A DNA stretch of 64,000 nucleotides from Cupriavidus necator (GCA_022041995.1 CP074381.1:3348001-3412000), one strand, 5' to 3'. Counted from the stretch's first letter, positions 17,885 to 27,292 are shown. Numbers and translations: made by a program. The notes: a model not told the origin generated them from the letters alone.

Positions 17885-18964
17885 TCATGGGCTGGCCACA
17901 TGGCCATCGGACACCACCCTTCCTTCCTCCGGGGCGCATGCCGCGCCATGAACCACGGTACCGGCGCAAACGTGAAGCACCGGCGCCACCAGGGTAGTGC
18001 GCTTGTCCGCCGCGCCGATCGTGCAGCGCGCCCCGACATCGATCTCGCGCTCGGCAGCCACCGGGCCGGCGATGACGCATTCACGGGCCACGGAAATGGT
18101 GCCCGCCGCAATCAGTGCGCCGTCGATGCGCACCCGCGCGCCCAGCCAGATGCTGCCACTTGCCTTGACGCTGCCGATAATGCGCGCGCCGGTGCCGAGC
18201 CACAGGTCGCCACGCACGACAAGGTCGCCGCGATACAGGGTGTTGGCGGGAAACGTCAGATCGTGCGTTACCAGCCAGCGGCCGTCAGCGGCTTCGTCGG
18301 GAGCCATGACGGCATATGCCCAGTCTCCCCCTGCCGGGGCGGTGGCGTCCATGTCGGGTGGCGCGGCAAGGTGACGCGGCCCGAACCCGATCACCGCGGC
18401 GCTGACCGAGGTGAACTCGCATTCATCTTCGAGGCGGATGGAATACAGGGCTGAAACCGGTCCGAGCAAGCGGCACTGGGGCTCGACGTGGATGCTGCGC
18501 GCGTGTGCCCAGCGCTGCAGCTCGCTGGCGCCGCGCATCAGGATCTCGCCTTCGGACAGCAGCACCTGCATGCGATTGAGCCGGCCTGTGGAGATCCCGC
18601 GCCGGCCGTAGATGTCGCGGGAGAACGTATAGTTGTCCGGTAGCACCAGCGATCCGCTGGTGACGATGGTGCGCGCGCAGACGCCGATGAACGCCTCCGC
18701 CGCCGTCGGCATGAATGTGCCGGTCACGTGAACGACAGGCCGCAAGGCGCTGACCGGGTGCGCCAGGCCATGCAGACCTGACGTCTCGTCCTGCCGCTCG
18801 ACCATCGCGCGAAAGACCGCGGCCACGGCCGCAACATCCAACGTGTGTTCGCCATCGATCGCCAGCGGACGGATGTCGCGCCGGTGCCGCCATTCAAGCA
18901 CCGCCGGCAGCAGCGGCAATGCGAAGACCAGCATGGTGAGAGTGCCTAGCAGCAAGGGCCACAC
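17885..18964 (-). CDS. Membrane-anchored bactofilin-like beta-helix protein
   Basis: 359 residues from the GTG at 18964, chosen because an AGGAG site lies six bases upstream and the start falls directly after the glycosyltransferase stop; a longer GTG start at 19003 would overlap. The N-terminus is one hydrophobic helix (LLLGTLTMLVFALPLLPAVL). The C-terminal ~110 residues are short imperfect beta repeats (LVVRGDLWLGTGARIIGSVK, GSIWLGARVRIDGALIAAG, TISVARECVIAGPVAAEREI) like those of polymer-forming bactofilins or hexapeptide beta-helices. It may be a scaffold that organises the synthase complex in the membrane. Confidence 0.65.
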   Translation of the reverse strand: MWPLLLGTLTMLVFALPLLPAVLEWRHRRDIRPLAIDGEHTLDVAAVAAVFRAMVERQDETSGLHGLAHPVSALRPVVHVTGTFMPTAAEAFIGVCARTIVTSGSLVLPDNYTFSRDIYGRRGISTGRLNRMQVLLSEGEILMRGASELQRWAHARSIHVEPQCRLLGPVSALYSIRLEDECEFTSVSAAVIGFGPRHLAAPPDMDATAPAGGDWAYAVMAPDEAADGRWLVTHDLTFPANTLYRGDLVVRGDLWLGTGARIIGSVKASGSIWLGARVRIDGALIAAGTISVARECVIAGPVAAEREIDVGARCTIGAADKRTTLVAPVLHVCAGTVVHGAACAPEEGRVVSDGHVASP

Positions 18965-18966
18965 GC

Positions 18967-20547
18967 TCAGCTCCTCTGTCGATAACGCGCTGTCTTGTCC
19001 CACCGCAGTTCGCGGCGGAGCAGGTAATCGAAAACGATCTGGCCGATGATGGCGCGCGACACGGTCAGCATGCTGACCAGGAAGCCGAAATAATTCAGCG
19101 GCAGCAGGCGGATGCGTTCGCGGGTGCCATCCAGGTGCACGGCGGCAGCGATCTCGAAGAAGGCGGCGAAGTTGCCCAGCGTCCCGTACGACATCAGCGC
19201 GAACAGGATCACGGCTTCACCGAACAACGGCAGGCCGCCGGCATAGAAGAGCAGGATCGCCAGCAGCCAGCCGAACAGCATCAGCGGCGCCATCATGTAG
19301 ATGCCGAGCAGCGCCACGCCGTCGATCTTCTCGAACAGCCCGTGGTGCCGGCACGCTGCCATCTTCCAGCCGTGCCGATAGAGCGCCTGGTTGTGGCCCT
19401 TGGTCCAGCGCATGATCTGCCGCACCCGCACGGGCCAGGTCTCGGGCACCTCTTCATAGCACTCCGACCAGTTCTGGTAGACCGTCTTCCAGTTGGCCAG
19501 CAGCAGCCGGTAGGTCAGGTCGGTGTCTTCGGCCAGCACATCGTCGTGCCAGCCGCCGGCGCTGCGCAGCGCCCGCATCCTGACGCCGCCGACGGTGCCG
19601 CCATACTGGGGCACCAGGTCCAGGTTCATGCGGGCCTGCTGATCCACCTGGTAGCCGCCGGAGCGCTCCAGGTCGAGCAGCCGCGTCAGCAGGTTGCTGC
19701 CGAGGTTCATCGGCACCACGCGGCCCATGGTCGCACCGACTTCGGGGTCGAAGAACGGTGCCACCAGTTGCTTGAGCAGGCCCACCGGCGGCAGGTAGTC
19801 GGCATCGAACACGACAATGATGTCGCTGGCGACAGCGTCGCTCGCGTCCTTGAGCGCGGCGGCCTTGCCGGGCTTGCCGCCGGTGCGGTGAAACGGGGTG
19901 ATGCGTCCGGGGTACTGCTGCACGAAGTCGTCGATGATCTCGCGCGTGCGGTCGCAGGAGCGGTCGTTGACCGGCATGATGGTGAGCCGGTCGACGGGAT
20001 AGTCCGCGTGCAGCAGGCACGTCAGCGAACCGGCGATCACGGCCTCTTCGTTGTGCGCCGCGACCAGCACGGTCAGGGTGGGCCAGTCCGCGATATCGAT
20101 GTCCAGGTACGGGTGGCGTTGCCTGCCGAACAGCCGGTTCAGCGTGAACAGGTAGTGGCGCACGGCATAGAAGATCACCAGGCCGACGATCAGCAACAGC
20201 ATGGCCGTCAGCGGCGGCACGATCGCCTGCGCGTCCTCGTGCAACGGCGCTTTCGGCGGCGCGGGCTTGGGCCAGGGGCGCGGGCGCAGCGCCGGCTCCC
20301 GCCGGCCATCGTCTTCCAGCGTGTCTGGCCTTGCCATCGCAACTTCCATCGCAGTGCTGCCGGGGTCGGCGTCAGCAAGCTTCATGGATTTTCTTGGCAG
20401 TGGTTTGAGGGCGGCTTCGGGGGCTCCGGATCCGCGGGCGAAGGCCTCTCCCCTCACGGGAATTTCCGTGGCCTTCGCGTCGGGCGCGGGCATGGTGAAG
20501 ACCAGCAACCCGCTCAGTGAGAGGAACAGGCGATACGCCAGGCGCAT
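18967..20547 (-). CDS. Processive GT2 glycosyltransferase (polysaccharide synthase)
   Basis: 526 residues. An N-terminal signal-anchor is followed by a Pro-rich stretch (about 85-105), a transmembrane helix at 111-128, a GT-A domain and C-terminal membrane helices. Synthase motifs are complete: NDRS at about 194, the DAD metal motif in VVFDADYLPP (248-250), EDTDL at about 340-344 and the QIMRW acceptor-site motif at 377-381. This is the architecture of PgaC/cellulose-synthase-like enzymes that polymerise and translocate a chain across the inner membrane. No PilZ domain is visible. With WecB encoded in the same unit the donor could be UDP-ManNAc, as in the NfrB system; this is inference. Confidence 0.85.
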   Translation of the reverse strand: MRLAYRLFLSLSGLLVFTMPAPDAKATEIPVRGEAFARGSGAPEAALKPLPRKSMKLADADPGSTAMEVAMARPDTLEDDGRREPALRPRPWPKPAPPKAPLHEDAQAIVPPLTAMLLLIVGLVIFYAVRHYLFTLNRLFGRQRHPYLDIDIADWPTLTVLVAAHNEEAVIAGSLTCLLHADYPVDRLTIMPVNDRSCDRTREIIDDFVQQYPGRITPFHRTGGKPGKAAALKDASDAVASDIIVVFDADYLPPVGLLKQLVAPFFDPEVGATMGRVVPMNLGSNLLTRLLDLERSGGYQVDQQARMNLDLVPQYGGTVGGVRMRALRSAGGWHDDVLAEDTDLTYRLLLANWKTVYQNWSECYEEVPETWPVRVRQIMRWTKGHNQALYRHGWKMAACRHHGLFEKIDGVALLGIYMMAPLMLFGWLLAILLFYAGGLPLFGEAVILFALMSYGTLGNFAAFFEIAAAVHLDGTRERIRLLPLNYFGFLVSMLTVSRAIIGQIVFDYLLRRELRWDKTARYRQRS

Positions 20548-20614
20548 GCTCAATGACCTCCATCCATGCTTTCATCTTGGAGGCTGGCCGTACTCCCCAG
20601 CCAGCCCCTGCGCA

Positions 20615-22447
20615 TTACAGCTTGCCGGCGACGAATGCCAGCGAGGTGCCTCCTTGCGATGTCACGATCCAGTTGGCCGAATCCCATGTCACCGTGGCGA
20701 GTCCCTGCGTCACCACCGGCTGGGCATAGCCGGTGCGCGGCAGCACCCACGCCATGTCGGTCAGATCGGTCGGATGGCTGGCCTGGAACGACCATGCGTT
20801 GCCGGTATCAGTGGCCTGCCAGGTGGTCTGCTGGCGCCGCTGGCTGAACTGCGCCAGCGTATCCATCGTGTACCAGCTGAACAGTCCGCTTGCCTTCACG
20901 TTGTCCGCCTTGTTGAAGATGACGTTGAGCGTCTTCGGGTATTGGATAGCGCCCACCGGGTGCATGTAGATCAGCCGGCTGGTGCGGTTCTTCGCCACGA
21001 AATCGATCAGCTGCTTGTACCAGGTGTTGATGTCGGCCACGGGCACGTTGAATTCCTCGAACTCTTCGAACGTCGCGTACTTGCCGAACGGCATCACCGG
21101 GAAGGCGCGGATGGTGTTGTTCGTCAGCACGCCATTGCGATAGCTGCGCGTCGGCGCCATCCCGGTATGGCCCAGGAAGTAGTAGCCGGTGTTGCCGTTG
21201 GCTTCGAGCCAGTTGAGCGACCACTGCGGCGTATTGCCTTCCGGCGCGGCGTACTCGACCGCGGCGCGTCCGGTCACGCCTTCCACGCTCTGCTTGTTCA
21301 TCACCAGGTACTGTTCGAAGGTGGACTGGTTGGTCTCGCTGGCGTTGGCACCCCAGTAGTCGTGGATCCATCCGCCATGACTGCCGATCTTGTGCCCCTT
21401 CGATTGCAGGGACAGCATCAAATTCTTTGCCGCGGTGTTCTGCGACAGGTTGATGCCCTTGGCGTCGCCGAAGTTGATCTGGTCAGGGCCCGCAGTCACG
21501 GCAATGGAGAACGGGCTATTGCTACTGTCGAAGGTGCCCCAGGTATTCATTTCCACCGCGGGCGCGATCTGGTCGCCGGCGCAGAAGTGCCAGTTCAGCA
21601 CCAGCCCGCCGCGCGCCTTGGGCTGCGCCGAAAGCCGCGCCGTCTTCATCAGGTTGCCGCCGAAGTAGCGCAGGAAGCCGTGCATCAGCATGCCGTCGGT
21701 CTGTCCCTTCAGGTAGGCGAGCGGCAGGTTGACGAACAGCACGCTGCCTGAGCCGAAGTTGCGCAGCCCTGCCACCAGCCCGAAGTTGGGCGACGTGATC
21801 AGCGCGGAGCCGGTATAGGTGCCCTGCGTGACGAAGCTCGGATAGATCAGGAAGCCATAGACGTAGCCCGAGATGCCTTCGATGGGAGGCGTCGCGCTCG
21901 CGTCCCACAACATCGACTTGCCCGGCGGCACCTGCAGCGTCCTGAGCGTGGTGCCCAGCGCGGTGATTGGCCCGACGCCGATCATGTTGCCGAGCAACTG
22001 GTCATAGAGCACGTAGTCGACGCCGGCAAGGTTGCTGAGCCGGCTCTTCTGCGGTGCGTAGAAGCCGGTAGAGGTCAGCGCGCCGAAGTCGTAGACCAGC
22101 ATCAGCTTGCCGCCCTGGTTGGTGTAGGTCTCCAGCGCCGCGATCAGCGCATCGCTGGCCTTCACGTGCACCTGGTCCGGCAGGATCACGCCCGAGAACT
22201 GCGCCGGGGTCGTGCCTTGCTGGAACTGGGTGTCCGTGATGACGGTCATCTTCAGGCCTTCTTCCTGGGCCCCGTCGAGCCAGGCCGACACGCGCGGATC
22301 GGGAAGGGAGAAGCCGTCCGGCAGCAGCAGTGCGATCTGATTGGTGGCGGCGTGCGAGATTGCCGGCAAAGCGAGCACCAGTGCCAGGCATAGCTGGAGC
22401 ACCAGGACGCTGCTTCGCCGCAGCAGTGAATAGGATTGGTAGAGCAC
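20615..22447 (-). CDS. Exported PelA-like bifunctional polysaccharide deacetylase/hydrolase-type protein
   Basis: 610 residues with a signal peptide (cleavage near SHAATN, residue 35). Residues ~36-260 form an alpha/beta region like a glutamine-amidotransferase-type fold (GVILPDQVHVKASDALIAAL, GGKLMLVYDFGAL). Residues ~280-500 resemble a CE4-like deacetylase: LNWHFCAGDQ (about 285-293), KIGSHGGWIHDYWG with two histidines at about 357 and 362, and YMHPVGA at about 495-501. The deacetylase motifs are degenerate. The combination recalls PelA, which modifies the Pel polymer in the periplasm. A role in deacetylating an N-acetylated hexosamine polymer fits the WecB and GT2 neighbours. Confidence 0.65.
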   Translation of the reverse strand: MLYQSYSLLRRSSVLVLQLCLALVLALPAISHAATNQIALLLPDGFSLPDPRVSAWLDGAQEEGLKMTVITDTQFQQGTTPAQFSGVILPDQVHVKASDALIAALETYTNQGGKLMLVYDFGALTSTGFYAPQKSRLSNLAGVDYVLYDQLLGNMIGVGPITALGTTLRTLQVPPGKSMLWDASATPPIEGISGYVYGFLIYPSFVTQGTYTGSALITSPNFGLVAGLRNFGSGSVLFVNLPLAYLKGQTDGMLMHGFLRYFGGNLMKTARLSAQPKARGGLVLNWHFCAGDQIAPAVEMNTWGTFDSSNSPFSIAVTAGPDQINFGDAKGINLSQNTAAKNLMLSLQSKGHKIGSHGGWIHDYWGANASETNQSTFEQYLVMNKQSVEGVTGRAAVEYAAPEGNTPQWSLNWLEANGNTGYYFLGHTGMAPTRSYRNGVLTNNTIRAFPVMPFGKYATFEEFEEFNVPVADINTWYKQLIDFVAKNRTSRLIYMHPVGAIQYPKTLNVIFNKADNVKASGLFSWYTMDTLAQFSQRRQQTTWQATDTGNAWSFQASHPTDLTDMAWVLPRTGYAQPVVTQGLATVTWDSANWIVTSQGGTSLAFVAGKL

Positions 22448-22532
22448 GGTCTTCTCCCAGCGCGATGACTACAAGTTGCCTCGGCGTGCAAGACGCTGCG
22501 GCGCATCGACGTACGCGAGCATGCAGAGTCCG

Positions 22533-22877
22533 TCAGTCCGGCTCGGCTCCAGGCGCCGGCGCGAGCGTGTATGTGCCCGCCATCACCTTGGCTCCGGCCT
22601 TTAGCTTCTTGGGCTTCTTCGCCTTCAGCTCATCCTTGAGGGCCTTGAGGGTTGCCTTGCTCTTGCCCTTCTCCGCCTCGTACACAAAGTCGATCTGGAA
22701 GCTGTGGTCATAGCCCAGCAACCCGCCGGGATCCGCCGGACTCGCCGGGAGATAGAGCGGAGTCTCGGCCGCGGCCGCAGCGGCGTCCTCGGTCAGGGCG
22801 GCATGAGCGGGTGCCGGTGCCAGGACACCCGCGACAGCAAGCGCGGTTGCCGCTGCTGCAATACGTGAGAGCCTCAT
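22533..22877 (-). CDS. Small basic exported protein of the polysaccharide locus
   Basis: 114 residues. A signal peptide of about 26 residues ends APAHA, followed by a short acidic/Ala stretch and a strikingly lysine-rich segment (about residues 68-96, containing KGKSKATLKALKDELKAKKP). I do not recognise a family. It lies between wecB and the PelA-like gene on the same strand, with gaps of about 80 bases on either side. A basic periplasmic protein in a glycan locus might bind an anionic polymer or another component; no function is claimed. Confidence 0.55.
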   Translation of the reverse strand: MRLSRIAAAATALAVAGVLAPAPAHAALTEDAAAAAAETPLYLPASPADPGGLLGYDHSFQIDFVYEAEKGKSKATLKALKDELKAKKPKKLKAGAKVMAGTYTLAPAPGAEPD

Positions 22878-22955
22878 TGCCTTTGCTCCTGCTTATAGAG
22901 CGGCCAGACAGAAGTTAAACTTTTGCGCTGAACCGCTGGTTAGCTTGCTGCTGCG

Positions 22956-24139
22956 CTACAGGCTGACGACGCCGGCATCGACCGACGCATCGCCGCACTC
23001 CCCATACGTGTCCGGGCGTTCCGCCAGCAAGGCAACGACAATGCGTTCGCTGGCGTGGCCGTCGCCGAACGGGTTGTGGGCGCGCGACATGCATGCGTAT
23101 TCCTCGGGGTCATTCAGCAACCGCTCCGCGGCGGCGATGAGGCGTCCCGGGTCCGTGCCCACCAGGCGCGCGGTGCCGGCGGCCACCGCTTCGGGCCGCT
23201 CGGTGGTTTCCCGCGTCACCAGGACCGGCTTGCCCAGGGCCGGCGCCTCTTCCTGAATGCCGCCGGAATCGGTGACGATCAGGTAGGCGCGCGACATCAG
23301 GAACACGAAAGGCAGGTAATCCTGGGGCTCGATCAGGTGGATGTTCGGGTGCCCGCTCAGGATCGCGTGCACGGGCTCCTGCACGTGGGGTTGAGGTGCA
23401 CCGGATAGATGATCTGGATATCCGCATTGCGGTCAGCCAGCATGCGCAGCGCCGTGAACAGGCGCTCGAACGGCGGGCCGAAGTTCTCGCGCCGGTGTCC
23501 GGTCACCAGCACCAGCCGCCGCGACTCGTCGAGGAAGGGGTACTGGCCGGCCAGCCGGCACCGCATGTCCGCATCGGCGTCCAGCCAGCCCTTGACCTGG
23601 AGCAGGGCATCGATGCCGGTATTGCCGGTCAGGCTGATGCGGACCGGATCGACGCCTTCGCGCAGCAGGGTTTCCTGTGCCTGCTGCGTTGGCGCGAAAT
23701 GCCAGGACGCCATCACGTCGGTCACGCGCCGGTTCATTTCTTCCGGCCAGGGGGCACTGAGATTGCCGGTGCGTAGTCCCGCTTCGACGTGTCCGATGGC
23801 CACATTGCGATAGAACGCGGCGAGCGTGGCGGCGAGCGTGGTGGTGGTGTCGCCATGGACCAGCATGGCATCGGGCAGGAAGCGATCCAGCACCGAGTGA
23901 ACGCCCGAAAGCACGCGCGTCGTAATGTCGGACAGGCTCTGGCCCTGGCTGATGACGTTGAGGTCGAAGTCCGGCGCGATCTCGAAGAGCCGCAGTACCT
24001 GGTCTAGCATCTGCCGGTGCTGGCCGGTGACGCAGACCCGCAGGTCGAAACTGCCCGACTCCCTGAGCCGATGAATAAGCGGTGCCATTTTGATGGCCTC
24101 AGGGCGGGTCCCGAATACAGCCAGAACTTTCTTCGGCAT
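22956..24139 (-). CDS. wecB: UDP-N-acetylglucosamine 2-epimerase (one suspected base error)
   Basis: About 394 residues after repair. Interconverts UDP-GlcNAc and UDP-ManNAc. N-terminal [41 protein letters not shown] and the C-terminal [16 protein letters not shown] and TERPEA motifs are all present. The frame breaks at about 23386: adding one A on the coding strand gives [14 protein letters not shown] and joins the two halves; the span is one base short of a multiple of three. I take it as a sequencing error. As first gene of the locus it supplies the probable sugar donor. WecB is also the E. coli function (NfrC) needed to make the phage N4 glycan receptor. Confidence 0.88.
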
Positions 24140-25177
24140 GTGGGTCTCTCTCGGCTCGCAAGGATCCTTGCCGGTGCGTTGGCTGGCGACTGCTTGCGAT
24201 CGCCTGGTCCTCACGTTCCCGCAGGAATCGCGCCGTGGCTTGCGTCAGCCAACCTGATCGGCGCTTCGTGATGTCCCGGACGCGCACACCACGACGTAGG
24301 AGAGCGATGCCTGTGCCATCGAGCTGTAGCCCATTGAATTCATTGGGAATTCTTCGATGTCGACAAAAGCAAGCGCCGACCTCGGACGCTCTTGCGGTTG
24401 CAGAGTTGTTACTTATTGCGCCACGCCCATCGGGATATCGATCTCAATGCGTGGCCAATGCTGCACCGCTCAGGACTTCACCTCCGCGATAAGTGGCATT
24501 GGAGGCGGCGGACGCCTTGGACGCTTCGCCATGTCGGGTATGGGGTGCCGCGGCTGGGAGTGCACCACGCTTGTTGCGACCTTGCCGGTGGGATAAATGG
24601 GGCAGGATAAGAGCGGTGGGAAGGGGGGGCGACAAATGGAGCGGGTTAATCCGGCGGCCTAGGGCAAAGGGTTGATTGACGCGGGGAAGGCCTTATGCAG
24701 TGATGATGAAACTCATTCATTTGGCTGAGCCTGGTAGGAATGAGGCTGGCCGGCTAAGAGGTTTCAAGAATGAAACATCGTGCAGATCAGTATTAAATTA
24801 AATTAAATTAATAACAACGATAACAATGTTCATTTGTGCTCTTTTATGCGCATGAGATGTTACTGTCATTTCTGTCAGAAATTAGTGAAATGAAAAAGGG
24901 CTGACAGCCCGACGCCCGACGGCCCGGCAGGCCGGCATCAGAGCCGGCGCCGGTCGCGGCCTTGCGGCTTCTCCGCGCAATCCAGCTTGGCCGCTTTGGT
25001 GTCAAATCTCACTTGGTCAGCGTCCGGCGTAAGCATCCTGCCGGCTTGGCAGGCCCGGTCTTCATCAGGTGTCATACGCACCACTTTCATGCAACACCTG
25101 TCGGACGGCGCCCACTGGCGCGCCCTCGCCCGGCTTCCTATCCTATGGCATTGCCACCCCCGTTCCCGGAGCGACCC
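24140..25177. other. Long non-coding region between the polysaccharide locus and the M48 protease gene
   Basis: About 1 kb with no gene I can support. The part nearest wecB (24140-24680) is GC-rich. The part 24690-24900 is sharply AT-rich and contains four tandem TTAAA units (24793-24811), an ATTTCT-GTC-AGAAAT inverted repeat near 24867-24881 and a GTTTC-GAAAC pair near 24764-24776. It must hold the promoter of the minus-strand locus and probably silencer or activator sites; small ORFs in it lack ribosome sites and codon bias. Confidence 0.6.
24793..24811. repeat. Tandem TTAAA pentamer run in the locus control region
   Basis: Four consecutive copies (the last truncated to TTAA) in an AT-rich island; a plausible site for H-NS/MvaT-like binding or slipped-strand length variation. 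Confidence 0.6.
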
Positions 25178-25920
25178 ATGAAGCGACTCGCCCTTTCCGC
25201 CCTCGCCTGTTCCGCGCTGCTGGCCGGCTGTGCCGGCGCCGATATGGAAAGCCTGACGCAGGCCGGCGGCAGCCTCTTTACCGCCGCCACGCTGTCGGAC
25301 AGCAACGTCAAGACGCTGTCCGACCAGTCCTGCGCGGAAATGGACCAGAAGAACACCATCGCGCCGGCGGACAGCACCTACGCCAGGCGCCTGGCCAATG
25401 TGATGAGCGGGCTGGGCAACACCGGGCTGCCACTCAATGCCAAGGTGTATGTGACCAAGGACGTCAATGCCTGGGCCATGGCCAACGGTTGCGTGCGGGT
25501 CTACAGCGGCCTGATGGACCTGCTGAGCGACGATGAAGTGCGTGGCGTGGTGGGCCATGAGATCGGCCATGTGGCGCTGGGCCATACCAAGGCCGCGATG
25601 CAGGTGGCCTACACTACGGCGGCGGCGCGCGGGCTGCTGGGGTCGACTGGCATGGCTTCGCTGACGGCGCTGTCGTCGTCGCAGATCGGCGCGCTCGCCG
25701 AGCAGTTCGTCAATGCGCAGTTCTCGCAACGGCAGGAATCCGCTGCCGACGACTATTCGTTCGACCTGCTGACGAAGAACGGCGCCAACCGCCAGGCCCT
25801 GGCATCAGCCTTTCGCAAGATGTCGACCCTCGATGGCGGGCAGTCGAGCATGCTCAGCTCGCACCCGGATCGCTGGAGCGCGCCAAGCATATCGAAGCCC
25901 GCCTGGCCGGCGGGCGCTGA
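25178..25920 (+). CDS. M48-family metalloprotease lipoprotein (one suspected base error)
   Basis: About 247 residues. The N-terminus MKRLALSALACSALLAGCAG has a lipobox (LLAGC), so the protein is a lipoprotein. The zinc site HEIGHVALGH (about residue 127) with a downstream glutamate region (RQESAADDYSF) marks an M48/Ste24-like peptidase such as LoiP/YcaL, acting in the periplasm on misfolded envelope proteins. The ATG at 25178 is preceded by a GGAG-like site. The frame shifts at about 25870 just after SSHPD; adding one base restores ERAKHIEARLAGGR and a stop at 25918-25920, and removes a spurious 41-residue tail. The span is one base short of a multiple of three. Confidence 0.8.
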
Positions 25921-26080
25921 CAGCGACGCATTTGCCCTTGCCGCCGCACCCGTTCGGGTGAGGCGGCGCCTCCCTCCCGACTGCCCCGCCTCACTTCCCT
26001 CGCGCATCGCTCCCGACACCATTTCCACACTCGCGCCGCCATAGGCGGCGGTGTGTTGACTGCGTTTAATTCGCCGACAA

Positions 26081-26382
<302 letters not shown>

Positions 26383-26402
26383 GCCTTCGCTGGCGTGCCT
26401 CG

Positions 26403-26429
26403 GGCCCGGCATTGCGCCGGGCCTTTTTT
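26403..26429 (+). terminator. Intrinsic terminator after the decayed ORF
   Basis: A perfect 8-bp stem GGCCCGGC/GCCGGGCC with loop ATTGC is followed by six T on the plus strand. There is no T-run on the minus strand, so it does not serve hutG. Confidence 0.85.
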
Positions 26430-26443
26430 CGCTCTGCCGGTCC

Positions 26444-27259
26444 TCAGCGGGACTCGACGAACGCCAGCACGGTCGCCAGCATGCCGCGCAGCGCCGGCTG
26501 CAGCGCCGTGGCAAGCGCCTCGTCATAGGCGAACGGATACACCTCGCTCATATACGCGCACTGCGACAGCTCCAGCTGCACTGCATGCACGCCGTCGGCC
26601 GGATTGCCATATTGCCGGGTGATGTACCCGCCCTTGAAGCGCCCGTTCAGCACCGCGGTATGGCCCGGAACCGCACTGGCCTGCTCCAGCAGCTGGCTGG
26701 CCAGCGCGGCATCGCAGCTGTCGCCATTGGCCGTGCCAAGGTTGAAGTCCGGCAGCCTGCCTTCGAAGAAGCGCGGCAGCACCGAGCGGATCGAATGCGC
26801 ATCCCACAGCGCGACCGTGCCATGCCCGGCCTTCAGGCGCGCCAGCTCGGCAGCCAGCGCTTCATGGTACGGACGCCAGATGGCATCGCGCCGCGCGGCG
26901 ATCTCTGCCTCATCCGGCCCGTTGCTGCCATCCGCGTACACCGCAGTCTTGTCGAAAGTGTCGACCGGGCACAGGCCGGTGGTGTCCTGGCCGGGATACA
27001 GGTTGGCGTTGTCGGGCGGGCGGTTCAGGTCGACCACGTAGCGCGAATGCGTGGCCACCAGCACCGACGCGCCCAGCTCGCGGGCGAAGCTGTAGAGGCG
27101 TTCCAGGTGCCAGTCGGTGTCGGGCACGGTGCGCGCTTCGGCCGTCAGGCGCTGCGCGACCGAAGCCGGCAGGTGCATGCCGACGTGCGGCATCGATACC
27201 AGCAACGGGCGCGTGCCGCGATGCAGGGTGACGGCGGGGGTATCGGTGGAGAAGGACAT
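26444..27259 (-). CDS. hutG: N-formylglutamate deformylase (HutG)
   Basis: 271 residues of the N-formylglutamate amidohydrolase family, releasing formate and glutamate in the last step of the five-enzyme histidine pathway. Signatures seen: LLVSMPHVGMHLP, THSRYVVDLNRPPDNANLYP with the Zn-ligand region, VALWDAHSIRSVLPRFFEG and FNLGTANGDSCDAAL. It is the last gene of the hut operon, 33 bases after hutF. The HutF/HutG pair identifies the formate-producing variant of the pathway rather than the formamide (formimidoylglutamase) variant. Confidence 0.93.
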   Translation of the reverse strand: MSFSTDTPAVTLHRGTRPLLVSMPHVGMHLPASVAQRLTAEARTVPDTDWHLERLYSFARELGASVLVATHSRYVVDLNRPPDNANLYPGQDTTGLCPVDTFDKTAVYADGSNGPDEAEIAARRDAIWRPYHEALAAELARLKAGHGTVALWDAHSIRSVLPRFFEGRLPDFNLGTANGDSCDAALASQLLEQASAVPGHTAVLNGRFKGGYITRQYGNPADGVHAVQLELSQCAYMSEVYPFAYDEALATALQPALRGMLATVLAFVESR

Positions 27260-27292
27260 TGTCTTTGCGATGCAGTGGGCGTGCGCCCGGTT

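Noticed and set aside
19003..19003. Longer GTG start for the beta-helix protein
   Set aside because: It would overlap the synthase by 37 bases; the GTG at 18964 has a clear AGGAG site and follows the synthase stop.
24357..24596. Plus-strand ORF of 79 codons in the long intergenic region
   Set aside because: Composition (many Cys/Gly, no codon bias), no ribosome site, and it lies antisense to the leader of the minus-strand locus.
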